From Paracoccaceae bacterium (lineage in GTDB: Bacteria > Pseudomonadota > Alphaproteobacteria > Rhodobacterales > Rhodobacteraceae), in assembly GCA_020832725.1 (NCBI GenBank), contig JAFIEC010000192.1:1-5906 (forward strand): a stretch of 5,906 bases of DNA, given 5' to 3'. The translations under genes were made by a program, and so were the position numbers. A model generated the notes under the pieces. That model did no database searches and was not told where the DNA came from. It saw nothing but the letters and a program-made list of their open reading frames with translations. Shown piece after piece: positions 1 through 5,739 of this stretch. Each line of letters opens with the position of its first letter. The stretch's first letter is position 1.

Positions 1-321
1 CCGCGCGCCGGCCCGTGCAAGAACCGGAGGGCGGCCCCACCTCGCGACAAGATCCTCCAGCGGATGGCCCAGAAAGGCGCTGTCGCAGACAGGCTCTCCG
101 GTGGCGGCCTGGCGCAGCAACAGCCCGCCCGCCCCCAGATGCGGCCGGATGCCCCGGCGGATCAGCGCCTGGCCCAGCGCCTCCCAGGATGCAGCCCGGG
201 CAAACACCGGGCCAAGATGGGACCGCAGGAGGATGGCGCTCTCGCAATCGGGGCGGCTGGCACCTGGCGCATGCCAACGGGTCGGAGGAAGCGGTTCGGG
301 ACGGGGGTCGACACTGTGCAT
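1..321 (-). CDS. Hypothetical protein, partial (runs off left edge)
   Basis: I do not recognise a function for this gene. Reading leftward from an ATG at 321, the frame stays open for 107 codons to the window edge, so the C-terminus is missing. There is no in-frame ATG, GTG or TTG between this start and the upstream in-frame stop at 400-402. Third codon positions are rich in G/C, as in the neighbouring genes. The N-terminus (about residues 5-25) is rich in proline and arginine and probably disordered. Residues 30-95 look folded and amphipathic, with the landmarks FARAASWEALGQAL, RRGIRPHLGAGGLLL and LEDLVARWG. This alternation of a W-x-x-L helix, a G-G-L-x-L strand and a final [RW]-[FW]-G helix resembles small helix-strand units I recall from some relaxase C-termini and stand-alone alphaproteobacterial hypotheticals; that likeness is a memory-based inference. 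The Shine-Dalgarno sequence is weak (GAGAG, about 7 bases upstream). It lies 184 bases downstream of asd on the same strand and could be read through from it. Confidence 0.55.
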   Translation of the reverse strand, partial: MHSVDPRPEPLPPTRWHAPGASRPDCESAILLRSHLGPVFARAASWEALGQALIRRGIRPHLGAGGLLLRQAATGEPVCDSAFLGHPLEDLVARWGRPPVLARAGAR

Positions 322-505
322 CGGTCTGCTCTCTTGGCCCGGATCGCGGGCGGCCTCTGGTCGCGCTCTGATGGCACGTCCCCCAAGCCTGCAGGAGAAT
401 CATGGCCGAAACGTGGCATCGCGCAGCGCTGCTCATGGGCCGCGCAGCACCCACCCGCAAGCGAAACCGGATGCCGCGCCCGAAGGTCGCAGCGCCCGTT
501 CCGCC

Positions 506-1528
506 TCAGCCCTTCCTGAGTACGCGCCGGCCCAACAGTTCGGCGATCTGGACCGCGTTCAGGGCCGCCCCCTTGCGCAGATTGTCCGAGACACACCACA
601 GGTTCAGGCCGTTCTCGATTGTCCCGTCCTGCCGGATGCGGCTGACATAGGTGGCGTAATCGCCCACGCATTCCACCGGCGTGACGTAGCCACCGGGCTC
701 GCGCTTGTCCACGACAAGGACGCCGGGGGCCTCGCGCAGGATGTCGCGCGCCTCGTCCTCGTCCAGGAAATCCTCGAACTCGATGTTGATCGCCTCGGAA
801 TGACCGACGAAGACCGGCACCCGCACGCAGGTCGCCGTGACCTTGATGGACGGGTCGAGGATCTTCTTGGTCTCGACGACCATCTTCCATTCTTCCTTGG
901 TGGTCCCGTCCTCCATGAACACGTCTATCTGCGGGATGACGTTGAAGGCGATCTGCTTCTGGAATTTCTTGGGAGGCACTTCGGAGGTGGGGTTGTAGAT
1001 CGATTTGGTCTGGTCCCACAACTCGTCCATGCCCTCCTTGCCCGCGCCCGAGACCGACTGGTAGGTGGATACCACGACACGGCGGATGCGCGCCCGGTCG
1101 TGCAACGGCTTGAGCGCGACCACCATCTGCGCGGTGGAGCAATTGGGGTTAGCGATGATCATCTTCTCGCGAAAGCCCTCGATCGCGTCGGGGTTCACTT
1201 CGGGAACGATCAGCGGCACCGCTGGGTCGTAGCGGTAGAGGCTGGAATTGTCGATCACCACACAGCCCGCCCGGGCCGCGCGAGGGGCATAGGTCTTCGT
1301 GGCCTCGGAGCCGATCGCGAACAGGGCCATGTCCCAGCCCTCGAAATCGAAGGTCTCGATATCGCGGCATTTCAGCGTGCGGTCGGCAAAACTCACCTCG
1401 GTACCCTGGCTGCGCCGCGAGGCAAGCACGGCAATTTCGTCTACCGGGAATTCCCGCTCGGCGAGAATGTTCAGCATCTCGCGGCCCACATTGCCGGTGG
1501 CGCCAGCGACGACGACTCGATAACCCAT
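506..1528 (-). CDS. asd: Aspartate-semialdehyde dehydrogenase
   Basis: This cytoplasmic enzyme reduces L-4-aspartyl phosphate with NADPH to L-aspartate-4-semialdehyde and phosphate, the branch-point step toward lysine/diaminopimelate, threonine, methionine and isoleucine. The 340-residue length is normal for the family. The N-terminal dinucleotide fold begins with VVVAGATGNVGREML (residues 5-19, GxxGxxG loop). The catalytic cysteine is Cys130 in ANPNCST. YQSVSGAGKEGMDEL (156-170) holds the active-site Gln157. RVPVFVGHSEA (236-246) holds the acid/base His243. The C-terminal dimer segment contains NLWCVSDNLRKGAALNAVQI (309-328). All expected active-site landmarks are intact. The start is the only good one: the protein begins at the fold, and an AGGAG lies 6 bases upstream. 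The gene is divergent from nagK across 113 bases, and nothing suggests co-regulation beyond the shared promoter region. No lysine riboswitch is visible in that gap. Confidence 0.97.
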   Translation of the reverse strand: MGYRVVVAGATGNVGREMLNILAEREFPVDEIAVLASRRSQGTEVSFADRTLKCRDIETFDFEGWDMALFAIGSEATKTYAPRAARAGCVVIDNSSLYRYDPAVPLIVPEVNPDAIEGFREKMIIANPNCSTAQMVVALKPLHDRARIRRVVVSTYQSVSGAGKEGMDELWDQTKSIYNPTSEVPPKKFQKQIAFNVIPQIDVFMEDGTTKEEWKMVVETKKILDPSIKVTATCVRVPVFVGHSEAINIEFEDFLDEDEARDILREAPGVLVVDKREPGGYVTPVECVGDYATYVSRIRQDGTIENGLNLWCVSDNLRKGAALNAVQIAELLGRRVLRKG

Positions 1529-1534
1529 TGTCAG

Positions 1535-1539
1535 CTCCT
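1535..1539 (-). promoter_or_regulatory. Ribosome binding site of asd
   Basis: AGGAG on the minus strand ends 6 bases before the asd ATG at 1528. It is a near-ideal Shine-Dalgarno sequence and fixes the asd start. Confidence 0.75.
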
Positions 1540-1554
1540 GATGGCTGGATCGCA

Positions 1555-1583
1555 GCGCAAGCCCTTACGCGACTTGCGCGCAA
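1555..1583. repeat. Inverted repeat of TTGCGC half-sites, candidate operator
   Basis: GCGCAAG at 1555-1561 is matched by its exact inverse CTTGCGC at 1573-1579 across an 11-base spacer, and the right arm overlaps a perfect 10-base palindrome TTGCGCGCAA at 1574-1583. That makes three TTGCGC/GCGCAA half-sites in 29 bases, all in the short gap between divergent genes. The position and symmetry fit a dimeric regulator site. Alternatively it could form an RNA hairpin in an untranslated leader. Chance short palindromes are frequent in GC-rich DNA, so this is a candidate only. Confidence 0.35.
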
Positions 1584-1628
1584 ACCGGAAGGGGCAGCGG
1601 GGGGAGGCAGCATGGCGACAGCAGGGTC

Positions 1629-1633
1629 AGGAG
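1629..1633 (+). promoter_or_regulatory. Ribosome binding site of nagK, deciding the start
   Basis: AGGAG sits 8 bases before the ATG at 1642. The earlier in-frame ATG at 1612 has a GGAGG only 4 bases upstream, which is too close. A still earlier TTG at 1528 would overlap the asd start. The 1642 start also puts the LDLGGTK nucleotide loop at residues 9-15, where ROK kinases have it. Confidence 0.6.
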
Positions 1634-1641
1634 AGGGCGGC

Positions 1642-2559
1642 ATGCCCTTGCCACGGGCAGGCGGCCTGGACCTCGGCGGCACGAAGATCGAGGCCAGCCT
1701 GTTCGGACCGGACTGGGACGTGCTGGCGACCAGACGCAGGCCAACCCCGACCGAAAGCTATGCCGCGCTGCTCGACGCACTGGCCGAGGAGGTAGCGTGG
1801 CTGCGCGATCAGGCGCGGCCGGGCCTGCCTGTCGGTCTGGGCATGCCTGGGCCGATCGTGCCCAGGCAGGAACGCTTCATCGCGGTGCAGCTGCCATTGG
1901 CTGGAGAGCGGCTTGCCGCCGATCTGGCAGCCGCCACGGCGGGCCCGGTGCCCGTGGAAAACGATGCCAATTGCTTTGCCCTCTCCGAAGCCGTTGCCGG
2001 CGCGGCACGGGGGGCGGAGACCGTTTTCGGGCTGATCCTCGGCACAGGCGTGGGCGGCGGGCTGGTTGCGGGCGGAGCGGTGCTGCACGGCCGACAGGGC
2101 TATGCCGGCGAGATCGGCCACACGGGTGTGCCTGCCGATGTGCTGAGCGCGCTGGGCCTGCCGGTCTTTTCCTGCGGCTGCGGGCGGCGGGGCTGTTTCG
2201 AGACCTGCCTCTCGGGGCCGGGCCTGAGCCGGCTTGCGCGGCATCTGGCAGAGCTGGACCTCCCCCCGCAGGAGGTGACGGCGCGGGCCGCTGCCGGAGA
2301 CCCAGCCTGCCTGCGGGTACTCGAGGTCTGGTCAGCGATTGCCGCGCGGCTGATCGAGACGCTGCAGATGGCCTATGATCCCGACTGCATCGTCCTCGGC
2401 GGGGGGCTGTCGCGGATGCCCGGGCTGCTGGAGCAGCTGCGTGCAGCCCTGCCCGATCCGCCGCATTACGGACAGATGGCCGCCGAGCTGCGGCTGGCAG
2501 AGGGTGGCGATTCCTCGGGAACGCGGGGCGCTGCGATAATGGCCGAGGCGCGGACATGA
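1642..2559 (+). CDS. nagK: ROK-family N-acetylglucosamine kinase
   Basis: This protein is likely a cytoplasmic ATP-dependent sugar kinase converting N-acetylglucosamine to GlcNAc-6-phosphate. From the ATG at 1642 it has 305 residues, close to E. coli NagK (303). Visible motifs are the ATP loop LDLGGTKIEASLFG (residues 9-22), GLGMPGPI (65-72), the sugar-binding and catalytic segment PVENDANCFALSEA (104-117, catalytic base Asp108), the adenosine/phosphate loop LILGTGVGGGLV (131-142), GEIGH (156-160) and the ROK zinc site CGCGRRGCFE (178-187), where His160, Cys178, Cys180 and Cys185 would bind zinc. VLGGGLS (251-257) closes the nucleotide site. All catalytic and zinc residues are present, so it is a working kinase and not a ROK repressor; there is no N-terminal helix-turn-helix. 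The ROK family also contains glucokinases, fructokinases and ManNAc kinases. The GlcNAc assignment rests mainly on the 4-base overlap with nagA. An ATG at 1612 would add 10 residues. Confidence 0.85.
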   Translation: MPLPRAGGLDLGGTKIEASLFGPDWDVLATRRRPTPTESYAALLDALAEEVAWLRDQARPGLPVGLGMPGPIVPRQERFIAVQLPLAGERLAADLAAATAGPVPVENDANCFALSEAVAGAARGAETVFGLILGTGVGGGLVAGGAVLHGRQGYAGEIGHTGVPADVLSALGLPVFSCGCGRRGCFETCLSGPGLSRLARHLAELDLPPQEVTARAAAGDPACLRVLEVWSAIAARLIETLQMAYDPDCIVLGGGLSRMPGLLEQLRAALPDPPHYGQMAAELRLAEGGDSSGTRGAAIMAEART

Positions 2560-3728
2560 CCAGCCCGGCGCTGGTGCCGCCCCCGCCGGGTTTCGGGGCC
2601 GGGGAGCGGGGATGGCTTGTGCCTGCGGGGCTGTTCGACGGATCGCGCATCGTGCGCGGAATCGCCCTGCGCCTTGAGGGTGGCACGGTCGCTGAACTGC
2701 GCCCCGCAGCGACCGTCGTGGCCCGCGAGGGACAGGTTTGGCGCAGTCCGGGCATCGCCGCTCCGGGCCTGTTCGACCTGCAGGTGAACGGCGGAGGCGG
2801 TGTCCTGTTCAATTCCGACCCGACCCCGGAGGGCCTCGCCCGGATCGTCGCCGCGCATGCGGACAAAGGCACCGAACGGCTGCTGCCGACGATCATCACC
2901 GATACCCCGGTCGTGGCCGAGCGCGCGGCCGAGACGGTCCTGTCCATGCACGCGCGCGGCGCGGTTGCCGGACTGCACCTCGAGGGGCCGCATATCGCGC
3001 CTGCCCGGGCAGGGATACATGATCCCGCCCATATCCGGCCCTTCGATACGCACAGCCTTGCCCTGATCGAGCGGCTCCGGATGTACGGGGTGCCGGTCAT
3101 GGTCACGCTGGCCCCCGAAATCGTGCCGCCCGAAACCATCGCGCAGCTTGATGCGATGGGTGCGGTCGTGGCGCTGGGCCATTCGGATGCGGATGCCGCG
3201 ACCGCCGAGAAGGCGCTTGCCGCAGGCGCGCGCATGATCACCCATCTGTTCAATGCCATGTCGCAGATGCAGGGGCGCGCACCGGGCCTTGTGGGCGCAG
3301 CACTGGGCAGCGCGGCATGGTGCTCGGTCATTGCGGATGGCCACCATGTGGATGACAGGATGATCGCGCTGGCACTGAGCGCCCGACCTCAGCCGGGCAG
3401 GATGGTTCTGGTCAGTGATGCCATGCCCAGCCTCGGAGGGCCGGGCCGGTTCCTGCTGCAGGGCCGCGAGATCGTGCTGGAGGGCGGCAGGCTTGTCGAT
3501 GCCTCCGGGCGTCTTGCCGGGGCGCATCTGTCGCTGGCGGGTGCCGTCGCGCACATGACCGCGCGTCTTGGCCTGCCGCTGGAGGCAGCCCTGCATATGG
3601 CGCTGACCGCGCCCGCCGAGGCGATGCGCCTTGCGCCTGCGCGCCTCGTCCCCGGGTCAGAGTCCCGCTTCATCCTCGTCTCGGAAGACGGCCAGCAGCT
3701 TGTCTGGTTCGGAGGACCGGCCCGCTGA
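2556..3728 (+). CDS. nagA: N-acetylglucosamine-6-phosphate deacetylase
   Basis: This metal-dependent amidohydrolase removes acetate from GlcNAc-6-phosphate to give glucosamine-6-phosphate, the step after NagK. Its 390 residues are near the usual 380. Landmarks in order are an N-terminal beta-sandwich half (about 20-65), PGLFDLQVNGGGG (70-82, the NagA-type Q-x-N-G in place of HxH), the metal ligand Glu143 in HLEGPH (141-146), the substrate-contacting His155 in RAGIHDP, metal ligands His209 (LGHSDA) and His230 (MITHLFNAM), substrate His264 in ADGHHVD (260-266), and the catalytic Asp288 in LVSDAMPSLGG (285-295). The Q-x-N-G form is typical of single-metal NagA such as that of E. coli. No key residue is missing. 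The start codon overlaps the nagK stop as ATGA and has only a poor Shine-Dalgarno sequence, so translation is probably coupled to nagK. Confidence 0.94.
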   Translation: MTSPALVPPPPGFGAGERGWLVPAGLFDGSRIVRGIALRLEGGTVAELRPAATVVAREGQVWRSPGIAAPGLFDLQVNGGGGVLFNSDPTPEGLARIVAAHADKGTERLLPTIITDTPVVAERAAETVLSMHARGAVAGLHLEGPHIAPARAGIHDPAHIRPFDTHSLALIERLRMYGVPVMVTLAPEIVPPETIAQLDAMGAVVALGHSDADAATAEKALAAGARMITHLFNAMSQMQGRAPGLVGAALGSAAWCSVIADGHHVDDRMIALALSARPQPGRMVLVSDAMPSLGGPGRFLLQGREIVLEGGRLVDASGRLAGAHLSLAGAVAHMTARLGLPLEAALHMALTAPAEAMRLAPARLVPGSESRFILVSEDGQQLVWFGGPAR

Positions 3729-3741
3729 CAGGCGCGGGCGC

Positions 3742-3770
3742 TTGACAGCCCGGCTCCCCCGCCCGATGCA
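3742..3770 (+). promoter_or_regulatory. Possible internal promoter ahead of the GntR gene
   Basis: The 66-base gap between nagA and the regulator gene holds an exact TTGACA at 3742-3747. Seventeen bases further on is GATGCA (3765-3770), a weak match to the -10 consensus. This could give the regulator its own transcript within the nag operon. The poor -10 keeps confidence low. Confidence 0.3.
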
Positions 3771-3794
3771 GAAGACGCACAAGCAGGACAATCC

Positions 3795-4589
3795 ATGGCC
3801 AAGAGCGCAGACCAGACCGGACCGACCCGCCGCCCGCGGCGAGGCTCGCGCGTGGCGCCGCTTTATCACCAGGTCTACGTCGCCCTGCGCGAGGAGCTGG
3901 CCGGGAGCGCGCACGACCCCAAGGTCCCGCTGCCCTCCGAGCCCGCGCTGGCGCAACTCTACTCGGTGTCGCGCATCACCATCCGCCGCACCCTGGAGCA
4001 ACTGGAGCGCGAGGGACTTGTCCGGCGGGTGCGCGGCGTTGGGACCTTTCCGCTGCGTCCGACCGAAACCGACGGTCCTGCCAATATCTCCGGCTATCTG
4101 GAAAACCTCATCTCCTACGAGCGCAGTACCACCGCGGTCACGCTTGCATGGGACACCCTTGCCGACCCGCCGGAGAGCCTCAGCGACTCCCTCGGGACCG
4201 GGCCTTGCCTGCGCATCGTGCGCCTGCGCAGCCATCGCGGGAGGCCGATCTCGCATACGACCATCCACGTGCCGCAGGGCCGGGCGGATGCACTCGACCG
4301 TGAAACCGCTGCGGATATTCCCATCGTGCACCTGCTCGATATGGCCGGAGTGGTGGCGGAACGCACCGAGCAGGCGATCACCGCCATCGCCGCAACCGAA
4401 GAAGTCGCCGCAAGGCTGGGCGTGGCGGCGGGCGCGCCGCTGATCTCGATGCGGCGGCTGATGCTCGATGCCACCCGCGCGCCGGTCCTCCACCAGGAAA
4501 GCCTCTATGCTCCCGATCTGTTCGAATACCGCATGACCCTCACGCGGTCGAACCTGGGCCCCGTGGCCCGCTGGACGCCCATCGCCTGA
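3795..4589 (+). CDS. GntR-family transcriptional regulator with UTRA domain (HutC subfamily)
   Basis: This is a cytoplasmic DNA-binding regulator of 264 residues, normal for the HutC/FarR branch. A basic tail (residues 11-19) precedes the winged helix at about 22-88: PLYHQVYVALREEL is helix 1, and LPSEPALAQLYSVSRITIRR (46-65) is the helix-turn-helix with the diagnostic LPSE and VSR-x-T-[IV]-R. LEQLEREGLVRRVRGVGTF (67-85) forms the third helix and wing. Residues about 98-258 fit a UTRA effector domain: SGYLENLIS, a central LRIVRLRSHRGRPIS strand pair, the D-x-A-G loop and the late MRRLMLDATRAPVLHQESLY motif. UTRA domains bind small metabolites, often sugar phosphates such as GlcN6P or GlcNAc6P in NagR/DasR-type proteins, which fits the nag context. 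The ligand cannot be read from sequence. AGGA lies 6 bases before the ATG. The gene may be co-transcribed with nagA or use its own promoter, and it converges with the CMD/NTF2 operon, another possible target. Confidence 0.92.
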   Translation: MAKSADQTGPTRRPRRGSRVAPLYHQVYVALREELAGSAHDPKVPLPSEPALAQLYSVSRITIRRTLEQLEREGLVRRVRGVGTFPLRPTETDGPANISGYLENLISYERSTTAVTLAWDTLADPPESLSDSLGTGPCLRIVRLRSHRGRPISHTTIHVPQGRADALDRETAADIPIVHLLDMAGVVAERTEQAITAIAATEEVAARLGVAAGAPLISMRRLMLDATRAPVLHQESLYAPDLFEYRMTLTRSNLGPVARWTPIA

Positions 4590-4595
4590 AACGCA

Positions 4596-4970
4596 TCAGC
4601 CGCCTTGCGCTGTGTCCGCCAGAAGCTCTCCCATGTCGTTCCACACATCCTGACGCAGGATCAGGCCGTCCTTGAGTTCGAATCTGTCGATATAGCGGAC
4701 ATTATCGAACGCGGTTCCATCGGGCCATTCACCCCGAAGGCTGCCCAGCGAATAGACGACATCATCCATCGCGTCGAACCTCTCGAAGGTCTTGACGACA
4801 AAACGATAGCGCGGCTTCGACCAGGCCACGAGTTCCTCGAGGCTCTCCATCTCGCGGCCTCCGGGAAAAACCATGCGAAAGCCGGGCGCCAGAAGGGTGC
4901 GCGCGCCGTCCAGGTCGCGCGCCTCCATCAGCCGCAGAAAACGGGACACGATTTCGGCAGGGGCGGTCAT
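4596..4970 (-). CDS. NTF2-like / SnoaL-like small protein
   Basis: The 124-residue protein has the size and pattern of the NTF2-like superfamily (SnoaL or DUF4440-type alpha+beta cone with a central pocket). The sequence shows an N-terminal amphipathic helix pair (EIVSRFLRLMEARDLDGART, residues 6-25), the typical LLAPGFRMVFPGG turn-strand (26-38), a helix from ESLEELVAWSK, and a long C-terminal sheet with YIDRFELKDGLILRQDVWND (93-112). The R-F-x-x-x-D-G-x-I motif is characteristic of the family. Members range from isomerases, cyclases and dehydratases to non-catalytic binding proteins, so the reaction cannot be assigned. No signal peptide or membrane segment is visible, so it should be cytoplasmic. 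The start is 1 base after the stop of the upstream CMD gene with AGGAG 7 bases away, so the two are co-transcribed and probably translationally linked. It likely acts on the same substrate or product as the CMD proteins. Confidence 0.82.
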   Translation of the reverse strand: MTAPAEIVSRFLRLMEARDLDGARTLLAPGFRMVFPGGREMESLEELVAWSKPRYRFVVKTFERFDAMDDVVYSLGSLRGEWPDGTAFDNVRYIDRFELKDGLILRQDVWNDMGELLADTAQGG

Positions 4971-4971
4971 G

Positions 4972-5739
4972 TCAGCTCTCCTCTGTTGGGGCGGCGAACC
5001 CGCCTACGGCGGTGCCGCTGTCGCGGTCATAGGCCCCAAGTCCCGGCATCTCGGCCCAGACACGAAAGCGCGGCGAGGGGGCGATTTCTCCCGCGCGCAT
5101 CAGCTCGTGCCAGACTGCGCAGGCATCGAGAAAACAGTTCACGCCGCGTGGCCAGATAAGATAGCTGAGCGCCTCGACAATACGCTCCTCGGCGATGCCC
5201 AGCCCGTAGGCGGCGGTCAGGTGATGGGCCGTCCCCGGGACGGAATGCCGTGCCGCCTGTGCCGCCAGCATGGCAAGTGCCGCGACATCGGGAGGCACGG
5301 CCTTGCCCAGCACCGCGTCCAGCGCCCGGGCATAGGCGTGTCCCGGCGCAAGCCCGGGTAGATGCGCCTGCCAATGCGCGCCCGCGAATTCCAGCGCATC
5401 ATACATCGGTGCCGCGCCCGCTGCCGAGATCAGTGCCTCGGCCTGCGCCGCGCTCCCTCCGGCCTGGAAGAACAGTTCCAGATGATGGGTGCCGACCGCC
5501 TCACGCGCGACAACGAGAATGGCAAGCCAGACGCATTCCTTTTCCAGCAGGGGAAGATGCCGGGGCGTGACGGTCAGCGCCTCGTACATGGCAAGATAGG
5601 CGTCATGCAGTTCCGGTGCCCCCGCAGCAAGCGCACCGTGATGCGGCAGCAGGAAGCCCCGCGCAGAGCGCAGGGCATCAAGCCGGGCGCGCAGGGCGGC
5701 AGGCTCGGGCAGCGCGGCCGGGGCGTGGGGCCGCATCAT
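4972..5739 (-). CDS. Carboxymuconolactone decarboxylase (CMD)/AhpD-like protein
   Basis: The 255-residue, mostly helical, alanine-rich protein resembles the CMD/AhpD-fold family in a two-unit form. The first unit covers roughly residues 60-110: LEKECVWLAILVVAREAVGT, then HHLELFFQAGGS. The second covers about 148-200: AALAMLAAQAARHSVPGT, then AHHLTAAYGLGIAEERIVEA. Each unit carries a Gly-Thr-(x)-His-His motif (residues 83-86 and 169-173) where AhpD has its E...CxxC...H site. The CxxC pair is absent, so peroxidase-type redox chemistry is unlikely. Family members include decarboxylases, hydratase-like enzymes and proteins of unknown function; I infer an enzyme of unknown small-molecule substrate. 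The C-terminal 20 residues look like an extension outside the fold. The start is one of two adjacent ATG codons (5739 and 5736), with AGGAGG 10 bases before the first. It overlaps the stop of an upstream paralog by 4 bases and is followed 1 base later by the NTF2-like gene. Confidence 0.75.
   Translation of the reverse strand: MMRPHAPAALPEPAALRARLDALRSARGFLLPHHGALAAGAPELHDAYLAMYEALTVTPRHLPLLEKECVWLAILVVAREAVGTHHLELFFQAGGSAAQAEALISAAGAAPMYDALEFAGAHWQAHLPGLAPGHAYARALDAVLGKAVPPDVAALAMLAAQAARHSVPGTAHHLTAAYGLGIAEERIVEALSYLIWPRGVNCFLDACAVWHELMRAGEIAPSPRFRVWAEMPGLGAYDRDSGTAVGGFAAPTEES
4978..4982 (-). promoter_or_regulatory. Ribosome binding site of the NTF2-like gene
   Basis: AGGAG, embedded in the last codons of the CMD-like gene, lies 7 bases before the ATG at 4970. 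It supports this start and translation of the small gene from the same mRNA. Confidence 0.65.

Larger units (their letters stand above)
1529..1641. promoter_or_regulatory. Divergent asd / nagK promoter region
   Basis: These 113 bases separate two divergent start codons and must hold the asd promoter (minus) and the nag promoter (plus) if the nag genes have their own. I see no convincing TTGACA/TATAAT pair in either direction, which is common for GC-rich alphaproteobacterial promoters and does not argue against activity. The main visible structure is the inverted repeat at 1555-1583, listed separately. If the downstream GntR protein acts on nagK-nagA, its operator should be here, but the known NagR/DasR-type core (TGGTCTAGACCA-like) is not present. 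Confidence 0.5.

Noticed and set aside
322..505. Gap downstream of asd containing GCAGCGCTGC (423-432) and short GCTGC/GCAGC inverted pairs, considered as an asd terminator.
   Set aside because: Stems are only 5 bases, loops are GC-rich and no U-run follows on either strand. I see no supported feature in this gap.
402..650. Plus-strand frame starting after a CAGGAGAATC leader.
   Set aside because: Its second half is the antisense of the asd 3' end. The first part is proline/arginine-rich with no recognisable fold, and the AGGAG is only 4 bases from the ATG. The real coding signal in the overlap belongs to asd.
1528..1641. Longer nagK starts at TTG 1528 or ATG 1612.
   Set aside because: The extra residues precede the conserved ROK N-terminus, the TTG overlaps the asd start codon, and the best-spaced Shine-Dalgarno sequence serves ATG 1642. 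ATG 1612 remains possible.
101..1795. Very long plus-strand frame of 564 codons across asd and its flanks.
   Set aside because: It is antisense to a clearly recognised asd gene and the partial minus-strand gene. Its composition is arginine- and histidine-rich low-complexity, typical of shadow frames in GC-rich DNA.
1877..3331. Long minus-strand frame of 484 codons opposite nagK and nagA.
   Set aside because: Both nagK and nagA show complete catalytic motifs on the plus strand. The antisense translation is rich in Arg/Pro/Ala/Ser without any motif.
4605..5361. Plus-strand frames opposite the NTF2-like and CMD-like genes.
   Set aside because: They are antisense shadows: no recognisable domains, while the minus-strand frames have family motifs, ribosome binding sites and operon-like spacing.
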